NCBI RefSeq assembly: GCF_020991365.1
Contig: NZ_JAJLRA010000008.1
Location: 62,001-126,000, forward strand
Length of the DNA: 64,000 nt
Direction: 5' to 3'
Source: Streptacidiphilus sp. ASG 303
GTDB taxonomy: Bacteria > Actinomycetota > Actinomycetes > Streptomycetales > Streptomycetaceae
Below are positions 57,254 through 64,000 of this stretch, piece by piece; positions within the stretch are counted from its first letter, which is position 1; each line of letters starts with the position of its first letter. A model generated the notes under the pieces. That model saw nothing but the letters and a program-made list of their open reading frames with translations, ran no database searches and was not told where the DNA came from. Position numbers and translations under genes: made by a program.

Positions 57254-57802
57254 ATGAGCAGCCACCCCGAACCGCCCCGCAGCCCCGCCCCGCAGCCCCC
57301 GCCGCCGCACGGGGCCCCGCCGCCCCGCGGCCCGGTGCCGTACGGCCCCGGACCCCACGGACCGGGAGCGCACGTCCCGGGTCCGCCGGGCCCCGGCGGG
57401 TACGGACCGGCGGCGCACCCCCCGGCGGCGCATCCCGCGCGGACCCTCCGCGTCCGGGGGCCGCTGGCCCTGCTCGTCCTCGGCCTGGCCGCCACCGGCT
57501 TCGCCCTGTGGTCCTGGAACCACCACGTCGGCGCGTTCGTCGACGCCTGCAAGGCGGGGCCCGGCATCCCGGCGTCCGGGACGGCCGCCGCCGTCGGCGG
57601 CCTCCTCCTCGGCCTCGCGGCCACGGTCTGGCTCGCCCGCCGGGTCCTGGCCGCCCCGCGCCGCGGCGCGGGGGCCGTCGCCCTGGTGATCGCCGCCGTC
57701 CTGCTGCTGGTCCAGGCCGTCGAGGCCAAGGAGGTGCTGGGCTCCCGCGGCCCCCAGGCGAACCCCTGCTCCGGCAGCCACGCCCCGTCCCGCCTGCTCT
57801 GA
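57254..57802 (+). CDS. Three-helix membrane protein downstream of the amidase effector (possible immunity protein)
   Basis: 182 aa. The first ~62 residues are Pro/Gly/His-rich (HGPGAHVPGPPGPGGYGP), then three membrane helices (GPLALLVLGLAATGFALWSW, AAAVGGLLLGLAATVWLARR, GAVALVIAAVLLLVQAVEA). A Cys is present in each outer segment (DACKAG; NPCSGS), possibly a disulfide. It starts 6 bp after the effector stop, so is certainly co-transcribed. A membrane immunity or export-helper role is inferred from position only. Confidence 0.7.
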   Translation: MSSHPEPPRSPAPQPPPPHGAPPPRGPVPYGPGPHGPGAHVPGPPGPGGYGPAAHPPAAHPARTLRVRGPLALLVLGLAATGFALWSWNHHVGAFVDACKAGPGIPASGTAAAVGGLLLGLAATVWLARRVLAAPRRGAGAVALVIAAVLLLVQAVEAKEVLGSRGPQANPCSGSHAPSRLL

Positions 57803-57989
57803 CCCGTCTCCGTCCGCCCTGACCCGCCTCCGCCCGCCCCGCCCGCACTCCCGCCCGCACCCGCCGGTCCCGACCCCGGCGGGTGCGGCCGTGGCGGTCG
57901 GCCCTTGGGCGCGCGCTGTGCGAGCATGGCCGACGGCCGGGCGCGGACCCGGCACGTGACCAGGACGGACGACGGCGAAGGGAAGCGGC

Positions 57990-59405
57990 ATGGTGCTCGG
58001 CCTCGGATGGAGACTCCACGGGGACGGACGCACCCCCGGCCCCGGCGAGGTCGTCAGGCCCGCGGAGCGGTTGTCCTGGCCGCGCACGGTCGGGCTCGGC
58101 GCGCAGCACGTGGTCGCCATGTTCGGCGCGACGTTCGTCGCCCCCGTCCTGATGGGCCTCGACCCGAACCTCGCGGTGATGCTCTCCGGCGTCGCCACCA
58201 TCCTCTTCCTGCTGATCACCCGCGGGCGCATCCCCAGCTACCTCGGCAGCAGCCTCTCCTTCGTGGGCGTCGCCGCCTCCATCAAGGCGGCCGGCGGCGG
58301 CATCGGCACCGTCACCGGCGCCATGCTGGTGGTCGGCGTCGTCCTGGCGGCGGCGGGCGTGGCGGTCCAGGCGCTCGGCGCCCGCGTGGTGCACGCCGTG
58401 CTGCCCCCGGTCGTCACCGGCGCCGTCGTGATGATCATCGGGTTCAACCTGGCGCCGGTCGTCGCCCGCACGTACTGGCCGCAGGACCAGTGGGTCGCCC
58501 TGCTCACCATGGCCTTCACGCTCTGCGCGATGGTCGTCGTCCGCGGCTTCCTCTCCCGCATCGCGGTCTTCCTCGGACTGGTCTTCGGCTACGTGCTGTC
58601 CTGGCTCTTCGACCGGATCTTCGGGCAGATCCACTCGCCGAACGCCGCCGGCCAGGTCACCGACCACTGGCGCGTCGACCTCAGCGGGGTCGCGCACGCC
58701 GACTGGTTCGGCCTGCCGGCCGTCCACGCGCCCGACTTCAAGCTCTCGGCCGTGCTCCTCGCGCTGCCCGTCGTCGTCGCCCTCATCGCCGAGAACGCCG
58801 GGCACGTCAAGGCCGTCGCCGAGATGACCGGGGACGACCTCGACCCCGACCTCGGCCGGGCCATCGCCGCCGACGGCGCCACCACCGTCCTGTCCACCTC
58901 CCTCGGCGGACCGGCGACCACCACCTACGCGGAGAACATCGGCGTCATGGCCGCCACCCGCGTCTACTCCACCGCCGCGTACCTGTGCGCCGCGCTCTTC
59001 GCGATCCTCTTCGGCCTCTGCCCCAAGTTCGGCGCGGTCGTCGCGGCCACCCCCGGCGGCGTCCTCGGCGGCATCACCGTCGTCCTCTACGGCATGATCG
59101 GCCTGCTCGGCGCCAAGATCTGGCACGAGAACGACGTCGACCTCGGCAACCCGCTCAACCTCGTCCCCGTCGCCGCGGGCGTCATCATCGGCATCGGCAA
59201 CGTCTCGCTGACCTTCAGCCAGGACTTCAAGCTCGACGGCATCCCCCTCGGGACCCTCGTCACCATCCTCGGCTACCACGCCCTGCGCCCCCTCGCCCCG
59301 CCCCACCTCAAGGGCGAGCCCCCGCTCATGGACGCCGCCGAACCCGGCGGCGACGGCGACGGCCACGGGGGCACTGGCGGCGGCGGGCCGCGGACCGGCC
59401 GCTGA
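57990..59405 (+). CDS. Uracil-xanthine permease (NCS2 family)
   Basis: 471 aa. Proton-coupled nucleobase uptake, inner membrane, ~14 helices. Family signatures: LGAQHVVAMFGATFVAPVLM near the N-terminus, SSLSFVGVAASI, the transport motif VALIAENAGHVKAV, and the SLGGPATTTYAENIGVMAATRVYS region around residues ~305-330, which fits UraA/RutG-type uracil permeases. The C-terminal ~35 residues are Gly/Asp-rich. The ATG at 57990 follows gaagggaag. Confidence 0.93.
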   Translation: MVLGLGWRLHGDGRTPGPGEVVRPAERLSWPRTVGLGAQHVVAMFGATFVAPVLMGLDPNLAVMLSGVATILFLLITRGRIPSYLGSSLSFVGVAASIKAAGGGIGTVTGAMLVVGVVLAAAGVAVQALGARVVHAVLPPVVTGAVVMIIGFNLAPVVARTYWPQDQWVALLTMAFTLCAMVVVRGFLSRIAVFLGLVFGYVLSWLFDRIFGQIHSPNAAGQVTDHWRVDLSGVAHADWFGLPAVHAPDFKLSAVLLALPVVVALIAENAGHVKAVAEMTGDDLDPDLGRAIAADGATTVLSTSLGGPATTTYAENIGVMAATRVYSTAAYLCAALFAILFGLCPKFGAVVAATPGGVLGGITVVLYGMIGLLGAKIWHENDVDLGNPLNLVPVAAGVIIGIGNVSLTFSQDFKLDGIPLGTLVTILGYHALRPLAPPHLKGEPPLMDAAEPGGDGDGHGGTGGGGPRTGR

Positions 59406-59484
59406 GCCCGCACCCGTGCCCGCGGCGACGACCGCCGAGGGCGCAGACGGCGGCCCGGCCCGGCTGGGCCGGGCCGCCGGTACC

Positions 59485-60003
59485 GTGGCCGACGGCCGGG
59501 GCAGCCGCCGGACGAGGAGCTCCGCCGACACCGCCCACCCCTCCCAAAGCAGACCGGGGACCACGGACTCCTCCTCGCCGACCCCATGGACCCCCCCACC
59601 GCTCCGCTCCGCCCTCGCGGACGCGCTCGGTGTCCCTCCCGCCGCCGTCGGCATCGCCGACGGGGACGGCGGCATGGGGGAGTCCACCTGGTCCGACCCC
59701 GTCCTCTGCCTCTCCTACGCCTGCGGCGGCGGTGTCACCCCCGTCCGGGACATCCACACCGCCGACTCCCTCCCCGGCCTCCCGTCCGAGCAGGTGCTCG
59801 CCGTCCGCCCCGCTGCCCGGACCGGCATGCCGGCCCTCCGCCACGCGGGCACGCTGCGGCCGAGCGCCCACCGGGTCGCGACGCCCGGCGGCACCGTCGC
59901 CCGCGCCCGGGTGCACGCGGACGACGCGTGCACGAGCCTGACGGTCGACCGGGTCGAACCCGGCCCGCTCGTACCGCACAGGAGTGGAGGAAGCCGAGGT
60001 TGA
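59485..60003 (+). CDS. Hypothetical protein with conserved-looking C-terminal domain
   Basis: About 172 aa from the GTG at 59485; the real start is unclear (GTG 59416 upstream, or an ATG at 59673). Codon bias is strong from about 59600 to the stop. The domain includes LRSALADALGVPPAAVGIAD, GESTWSDPVLCLSYACGGGV, TPVRDIHTADSLPG and PSEQVLAVRPAARTGMPALR. I do not recognise it. It sits between the permease and a WXG-like gene. Confidence 0.5.
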   Translation: MADGRGSRRTRSSADTAHPSQSRPGTTDSSSPTPWTPPPLRSALADALGVPPAAVGIADGDGGMGESTWSDPVLCLSYACGGGVTPVRDIHTADSLPGLPSEQVLAVRPAARTGMPALRHAGTLRPSAHRVATPGGTVARARVHADDACTSLTVDRVEPGPLVPHRSGGSRG

Positions 60004-60194
60004 GGGCAGCCGACAGGTCGTCGGTGCGGTGGGCCTGGGCGGGCACCTCCGGCGCCAACGCTTCGGGGGCGGGTGCCTTCACCATCCGCTCGCCGGTCCG
60101 GCATGGGGAGCCCGGTCCGGAAGGCCATCCCGTCGCATTCGTCCGCGTGTGCGATACCGTGCCCGGAACCGTTTCTGCTGCCGCGGGGGTGCGC

Positions 60195-60896
60195 GTGGGC
60201 GTGGTGCTGCCGGACGAACTGGTGTGGGTGCTGGACCTGATCGGGGTGTCCTGGCCCAACGTGGACGAGGACGACTACCGCAGGACGGCCGACTCCCTGC
60301 GGTCCTTCTGCGACGAGGTCGACAACGGCCGCGCCGACACCCACGTCGCGGTGCAGCGGATGCTCGGTGAGAACGCCGGAGCGGCGACCCGGGCCTTCGA
60401 AGCCCACTGGGGAGTGCTGTCCGGAACCCACCTCCACCAGCTCGCCGAGGGCGGCAGGCTCGCGGCGAACGCCCTGGACGGCGTCGCCGTGCTCATCGAG
60501 GGGGCCAAGGCCGCTGCCATCGTCCAGCTGGGCATCCTGGCGGCCGAGGTCGCAGCCGCGCAGGCCGCTGCGCCGCTGACGTTCGGCCTCTCGGAGGCCG
60601 GCGCCCTGGGCGCCACCCAGGCCACCCGCCTGATCGTCCGCCGACTGCTCAAGGAGGCGGAGCAGGCCATCGTCGCCGAACTGATGGCCGTCGCCGAGGG
60701 GCCGGTCATCAACGCACTGTCCGACATGGCCGGGAACCTGGCCGTCCAGCTGGGGGAGAACGCCCTCGGGATGCGTGACGGCGTCGACATGTCGCAGGTG
60801 GGCAGGTCCGGCGCGGACGGTTTCTCCCAGGGCGTCGACGAGGCCGGCAGCACACTCGGCCTGTCCGGCGGCGGCGCGGGCGGCCACGACGCCTGA
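60195..60896 (+). CDS. Stand-alone WXG100-like delivery module (CpnT-like N-terminal domain)
   Basis: 233 aa. Starts MGVVLPDELVWVLDLIGVSW, PNVDEDDYRRTADSLR, the characteristic opening of actinobacterial WXG100-like domains that normally head long polymorphic toxins. A WxV/G-like turn (FEAHWGVLSGTHL) and a hydrophobic stretch (AAAIVQLGILAAEVAAAQAA) follow, then a helix to the end (MRDGVDMSQVGRSGADGFSQ). It stops where a toxin domain would normally begin. GTG 60195 is 5 nt from ggggg. It is convergent with a toxin/immunity pair. Confidence 0.75.
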   Translation: MGVVLPDELVWVLDLIGVSWPNVDEDDYRRTADSLRSFCDEVDNGRADTHVAVQRMLGENAGAATRAFEAHWGVLSGTHLHQLAEGGRLAANALDGVAVLIEGAKAAAIVQLGILAAEVAAAQAAAPLTFGLSEAGALGATQATRLIVRRLLKEAEQAIVAELMAVAEGPVINALSDMAGNLAVQLGENALGMRDGVDMSQVGRSGADGFSQGVDEAGSTLGLSGGGAGGHDA

Positions 60897-60961
60897 CCCC
60901 GGGGGCGGGCCGTCGGTGCGGCACCCCGCCTGCGCGGTGCCGCTCGCGGTCCGCCGGGCTC

Positions 60962-61432
60962 TCAGGGCTGGTCGCTGGGCACTGCCTCCGCCACGCGGGC
61001 CAGCATGTCCACATAGCTGCGGCCGACCGGCAGGGAGAACAGCGAGTCGACGTACTCTCCGACGTCCAGGCGGAAGTCCCCGCCGGCCGGCGGGGGGAAG
61101 TCCGACAGCACGTAGCGCCCGTAGGACGGGGAGGCCGGGTCGGTGTCCACGGTCCAGTCGCCGCCGTACTCGTGCATGACGTACTGGGCGGTGTAGGCGA
61201 GGACGTGGGTGAACAGCCACCAGTAGTCGTCCTCGGGCAGGGCGGCCACGTCCTCGTCCCGCATCAGCTCGTGCACGGGCGAGAGCATCGTGTAGGGCCG
61301 CTCCGCCACCGCCTCCGGATCGGCGCCGAGCACCTTGGCGAGGCGCACCAGGGAGTCCCGGGACCCCTGCTTCCAGTCGTCGAGTTCGGCCAGCAGCGTG
61401 TCGATGTCCTGCCGGTCGTCGGGGGAAGGCAT
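60962..61432 (-). CDS. Candidate immunity protein of the nuclease toxin
   Basis: 156 aa, acidic, SMI/SUKH-like in size but not clearly of that family. Segments: DTLLAELDDWKQGSRDSLVR, EDDYWWLFTHVLAYTAQYVM, YGRYVLSDFPPPAGGDFRLD. The ATG at 61432 is 8 nt after the stop of the upstream toxin gene and its ribosome-binding site (tgaggag) overlaps that stop codon, so translation is coupled. The call as an immunity protein is by position and acidity. Confidence 0.6.
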   Translation of the reverse strand: MPSPDDRQDIDTLLAELDDWKQGSRDSLVRLAKVLGADPEAVAERPYTMLSPVHELMRDEDVAALPEDDYWWLFTHVLAYTAQYVMHEYGGDWTVDTDPASPSYGRYVLSDFPPPAGGDFRLDVGEYVDSLFSLPVGRSYVDMLARVAEAVPSDQP

Positions 61433-61440
61433 CGCGCTCC

Positions 61441-62316
61441 TCAGTTCCGGGTGGTGAAGACGATCCGCGCCCGCAGCAGGGCGTTCCTCAGCGCGGGTGA
61501 CGGGTGGGCGTCCATGAAGTCCCAGTGCAGCTGCACGTCCGGGTCGCGCCGCCGCGTGGCGACGTCCTTCGCGATCTGCTCGAAGAGGTCGTCCGACAGA
61601 GGGACGAACTGCTCGACCGGAGTGCCGTTGACCGTCTTCCACCGCTGGTAGGTCTTGACCTCGACATGGTATCGACGGCCCGAGGCGTCGTGCGCGGTGA
61701 CGTCCACGTGCCTGCCGCCCGAGCCCGTGACCGGGTAGGGGGCGTGGTCATGAGTGGCCACCGGCACGTGGTTCCCGTGCCGTCGGCCGCCCCACAACCG
61801 GGCCGCCGCCCGCTCGCCTGCGGCCCAGCGGCGTTCCCCCGGCTCCTCCTCCAGGTGTCGTCTGCGGGATCGCCAGTTCCGTACGTCGTCCGTCGTCGGT
61901 CCGGTGGAGGGGCCCGCCTCCAGCTCTCTCGGCCGGCCGCCCGCGCCCTCCGCCCCGCCCCGGTGCGGCGGAGTCGGCCCGTCGCGGCCCGCGTCGCCGC
62001 GCCGGATGCCGTGGAGGGCGTCCGCCACGGACTGCTCGTGGGCGCGGTGGTTGGCGTTGGCCTGGTGGTGGCCGCGTGCGACCTTGTCGAGGTGCTCGGT
62101 GAGTGCCTTCTGCGCCTTCGTCACGGAGTCCAGCAGCTTCTCCACCCCCGACTCCGCAGCCTGGGCGAGGGAGCCGCGGCCACGGGTGCGGCCGAAGTGG
62201 TGCCGTGCGGCGCCCAGGTGCGTGCCGCCCTCGGTGTGCAGGTGCTCGCTGTGGGCCGAGAACCGGGCGGCCAGGCGCTCCGTCTCCTCGAAGTTGTGCC
62301 GGATCTCCTCGGTCAC
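61441..62316 (-). CDS. Toxin-like protein with helical N-domain and C-terminal PD-(D/E)XK nuclease-like domain
   Basis: 291 aa. The N-terminal ~100 residues are helical and His-rich (ARFSAHSEHLHTEGGTHLGA, KAQKALTEHLDKVARGHHQA), WXG/ESX-like in style. A charged linker leads to the C-terminal domain, where D205 (RHVDVTAHD) and E219-V-K221 (YHVEVKTYQRW) form a plausible PD-(D/E)XK core, followed by helices (DLFEQIAKDVATRRRDPDVQ) and IVFTTRN. DNA or RNA cleavage is inferred. GTG 62316 overlaps the upstream 48-codon ORF stop (GTGA). Followed by the coupled candidate immunity gene. Confidence 0.7.
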   Translation of the reverse strand: MTEEIRHNFEETERLAARFSAHSEHLHTEGGTHLGAARHHFGRTRGRGSLAQAAESGVEKLLDSVTKAQKALTEHLDKVARGHHQANANHRAHEQSVADALHGIRRGDAGRDGPTPPHRGGAEGAGGRPRELEAGPSTGPTTDDVRNWRSRRRHLEEEPGERRWAAGERAAARLWGGRRHGNHVPVATHDHAPYPVTGSGGRHVDVTAHDASGRRYHVEVKTYQRWKTVNGTPVEQFVPLSDDLFEQIAKDVATRRRDPDVQLHWDFMDAHPSPALRNALLRARIVFTTRN

Positions 62317-62459
62317 CGGGCCGCTCCCGCGGAGTCCCCGGCCAGGTGGCCCCTGCTCCGTGCGTGCGGTCCCGGGTCCGTGGCGCCGGTGCCGCCTTCG
62401 CGCCCGACCGTGCCCTCCGGTTCCCGGAAACGGCCCCCCGTGGCCGATTCGACGCCCAT
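62313..62459 (-). CDS. Small ORF (48 aa) translationally coupled to the toxin gene
   Basis: 48 aa, polar, Gly-rich (ESATGGRFREPEGTVGREGG ...), no known domain. It has its own ribosome-binding site (aaaggggg) before the ATG at 62459 and a 4-bp GTGA overlap with the toxin start. It may be a coupling leader or a small protein. Confidence 0.45.
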   Translation of the reverse strand: MGVESATGGRFREPEGTVGREGGTGATDPGPHARSRGHLAGDSAGAAR

Positions 62460-62917
62460 GTGACCATCCCCCTTTGGCGAAGAAACGCTTCCGCACTCTA
62501 GCCGCAAGCCTTGCGGCCGAAGCCGGGAGACCTGCGCCGCGGGGGAGTGCGTCCGGCCCTTGGGAGATGCGCCTGTCGCGGGCGTGGCCGGCGGCGCAGC
62601 GGGCGGCACCTTCGCGACGCTGGGCGCCGTGCACTGGACGGCGGGTGTGCCGGAACCCGCGCTTGCCGTCCTTGTCGGGCCGGAGGGCGTGGCGTGCACG
62701 GTTCGCCCGAGGTCCTCTGCGCTGCCCACGGGCGCGTTGTGCGTGGGGTGGGCCACCCGCTCTCGAGCGTCGATCGGCAGGATCCCGCTGCGAGCCTCCG
62801 TGACCTCCCTCGGCAACTCGATCGAGTGAAAGCATCGTTCACATCTAAAGCTCTCGCTATGCTCGCGTCCGGAGAATCCTTCTGTCGGTTGAACAGATCT
62901 CTTTCTCAGGGGGCGCC
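62460..62917. other. Divergent regulatory region between the toxin unit and the OLD-type gene
   Basis: 458 bp. It contains the toxin promoter with its inverted repeat and, at 62820-62905, an AT-richer patch upstream of the ATPase gene with a -10-like TATGCT at 62858. Open frames inside have ambiguous codon bias; I do not call a gene. Confidence 0.5.
62495..62517 (-). promoter_or_regulatory. Toxin promoter -10 with an 8-1-8 inverted repeat upstream
   Basis: GCCGCAAGCCTTGCGGC (62501-62517) is a perfect inverted repeat directly upstream of TAGAGT (62495-62500, minus strand). It therefore fills the expected -35/-10 spacer, with the coding start (62459) about 36 nt downstream. A repressor bound there would block transcription of the toxin unit. 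Confidence 0.6.
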
Positions 62918-64000
62918 ATGAGGATCAAGCGGGTGCATGTGGAGAACTTCCGTTGCCTGAAGAAGGTGGACATCGCGTTCGACCGGATCACCTGCTTCGT
63001 GGGCCCCACCGGCGCGGGGAAGTCCACCGTGCTGCGCGCCCTCGACTGGTTCTTCAACGGCGAGAGGTCCGTCGCACTCGGTGACGAGGATCTGCACTCC
63101 GCGGCCGACGGACGCCGGATCACGGTGGAGGTGGAGTTCGACGCGCTCACCCCGCGCGACAGGGAGTCGCTCGGCAGCTATGCGCCGCCGGACGCCGAGA
63201 CCGTCATCATCTGGCGCACCTGGGAGGACGGCGAGGACAGGATCACCGGCAAGGGCCTCGCCTACCCGCCGTTCGAGGCCGTGCGCGAGCAGCCGAAGGC
63301 GATGGCGAAGCGGACGGCGTACCGCGAGCTCCGCGAGCAGCGGCCCGACCTTGGCCTGCCCGCAGCCGGCAGCGAGGAGGCCGTGCTGGAGGCGCTGCGC
63401 CTGTGGGAGCTGGACCACCGGGACCAGCTGTCCGAGACTGAGATCCCCGGCACCCACTTCTTCGGCTTCGCCGGCCAGAGCAAGCTCGCCGAGCTGATCG
63501 ACTTCGTCTTCGTCTCGGCTGACCTGCGCGCCCACGAGGAGGCGGACGACCAGAAGACCTCCACCGTCGGGCGGATCCTCGACCACGCGGTGGACCGCAC
63601 CGTGGCGAGCAAGCAGCTCGACGGGGTGGAGGAGGCCGCCCACCGGCAGCGGCAGGAGATCCACGCCAGGGTCTACGGGCCCGTCCTCGACGGCATCTCC
63701 CGGCAGCTGTCGAGGGAGGTCGCTCAGTTCACGACGGGGCGTCAGGTGCTGGTCTCACCTGTGGTCCAGGCTCCCCGGCCGGCCAGGACCACGTTCCGGA
63801 TCAGTATCAGGGACGGTGCCGCCGAGACGTCCGTGCACCGCCAGGGGCACGGGTTCCAGCGAGCCCTGATCATCGCCGCACTCAAGCTGCTGGCCGAGCG
63901 CAGGCGTCCGCAGGACGGGGAGCGCACCCTGTGCCTCGCCGTCGAGGAGCCCGAGCTGTTCCAGCACCCCGCGCAGGCGCGGACCTTCGCGGAGGTGCTG
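62918..64000 (+). CDS. OLD/RecF-type AAA ATPase (putative ATP-dependent endonuclease), partial at right edge
   Basis: 361 codons visible and still open at base 64000. N-terminal MRIKRVHVENFRCLKKVDI, the SMC/RecF/OLD opening; Walker A GPTGAGKST (~29-37); signature-like HRQGHGFQRALIIAAL (~317-332); and Walker B CLAVEEPELFQHPAQAR near the end. The insertion between these is the coiled/dimer region. OLD-family proteins carry a C-terminal TOPRIM nuclease, which would lie outside the window; they act in anti-phage systems such as OLD and Gabija GajA. The ATG at 62918 follows agggggcgcc. System membership cannot be judged without the rest. Confidence 0.82.
   Translation, partial: MRIKRVHVENFRCLKKVDIAFDRITCFVGPTGAGKSTVLRALDWFFNGERSVALGDEDLHSAADGRRITVEVEFDALTPRDRESLGSYAPPDAETVIIWRTWEDGEDRITGKGLAYPPFEAVREQPKAMAKRTAYRELREQRPDLGLPAAGSEEAVLEALRLWELDHRDQLSETEIPGTHFFGFAGQSKLAELIDFVFVSADLRAHEEADDQKTSTVGRILDHAVDRTVASKQLDGVEEAAHRQRQEIHARVYGPVLDGISRQLSREVAQFTTGRQVLVSPVVQAPRPARTTFRISIRDGAAETSVHRQGHGFQRALIIAALKLLAERRRPQDGERTLCLAVEEPELFQHPAQARTFAEVL

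Noticed and set aside
53195-58231. A 1678-codon minus-strand open frame
   Set aside because: Same artefact: antisense to the methyltransferase, WXG, amidase and membrane-protein genes, no recognisable domain, no start signal.
62560-62829. An 89-codon frame (GDAPVAGVAGGAAGG...) upstream of the OLD-type gene
   Set aside because: Codon bias is ambiguous on both strands and no domain or ribosome-binding site is convincing; left as intergenic.
62918-64000. Gabija system (GajA)
   Set aside because: Only the N-terminal ATPase part is visible; no TOPRIM domain or GajB helicase can be seen, so the call would be premature.

Overview
The window reads as chromosomal DNA of a Streptomyces-like actinomycete (Streptomyces or a close relative). 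Evidence: very high GC with strong G/C third-position bias, many GTG/TTG and leaderless starts, an adpA-ornA pair with a rare TTA codon in adpA, a cebR/cebE-type sugar locus with its palindromic operator, and type VII-secretion-like WXG proteins. From memory, the left third (sugar ABC transporter, ornA, adpA, leucine-catabolism operon) has a gene set like the S. coelicolor SCO277x-SCO279x core region. No rRNA, CRISPR array, complete insertion sequence or replication origin was seen; there is one tRNA (His).

Left third (1-28 kb): the 5' part of a cellobiose-type solute-binding lipoprotein and a LacI (CebR-like) repressor diverge around a perfect 14-bp operator. An SPFH protein, a hotdog thioesterase, tRNA-His with a strong hairpin, ornA and adpA follow, the last with a ~0.7 kb leader. 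Next come a GNAT enzyme, a HAD hydrolase and a universal stress protein. The leucine/isovalerate operon (carboxyltransferase, biotin carboxylase, HMG-CoA lyase, acyl-CoA dehydrogenase) diverges from its presumed TetR repressor. A VOC protein, a membrane molybdopterin oxidoreductase with a fasciclin lipoprotein, and a minus-strand run follow. That run is an HTH/N6-methyltransferase-like fusion, then a membrane protein, a Ser/Thr kinase and a protein of a family usually labelled phosphatase.

Middle (26-41 kb): a lipoprotein, a PPOX-fold protein, a giant fused ABC exporter, a DUF4142/DUF1996 secreted pair with Gly/Gln linkers, an ATP-grasp protein with an HTH partner, a secreted SGNH lipase, a LysR regulator and a 14-TM MFS exporter. 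About 0.7-1 kb without a convincing gene follows.

Right third (41-64 kb) is the accessory-looking part. It holds a mycosin with two coupled WXG/PPE-like proteins but no ESX core genes, a P450, a PPOX protein, a sirtuin, a Glu/Pro-repeat protein, a VWA protein and a YdjM-like membrane protein. A second HTH/N6-methyltransferase paralogue sits upstream of a WXG protein, an amidase-domain effector and a small membrane protein. After a uracil/xanthine permease come a stand-alone WXG-like delivery module and, facing it, a PD-(D/E)XK toxin-like gene with a coupled candidate immunity gene. An OLD/RecF-type ATPase runs off the right edge. The most unusual points are the two HTH-methyltransferase-TRD paralogues (one with His in place of the catalytic Asn) with their different cargo genes, and the toxin/immunity/OLD-nuclease edge.
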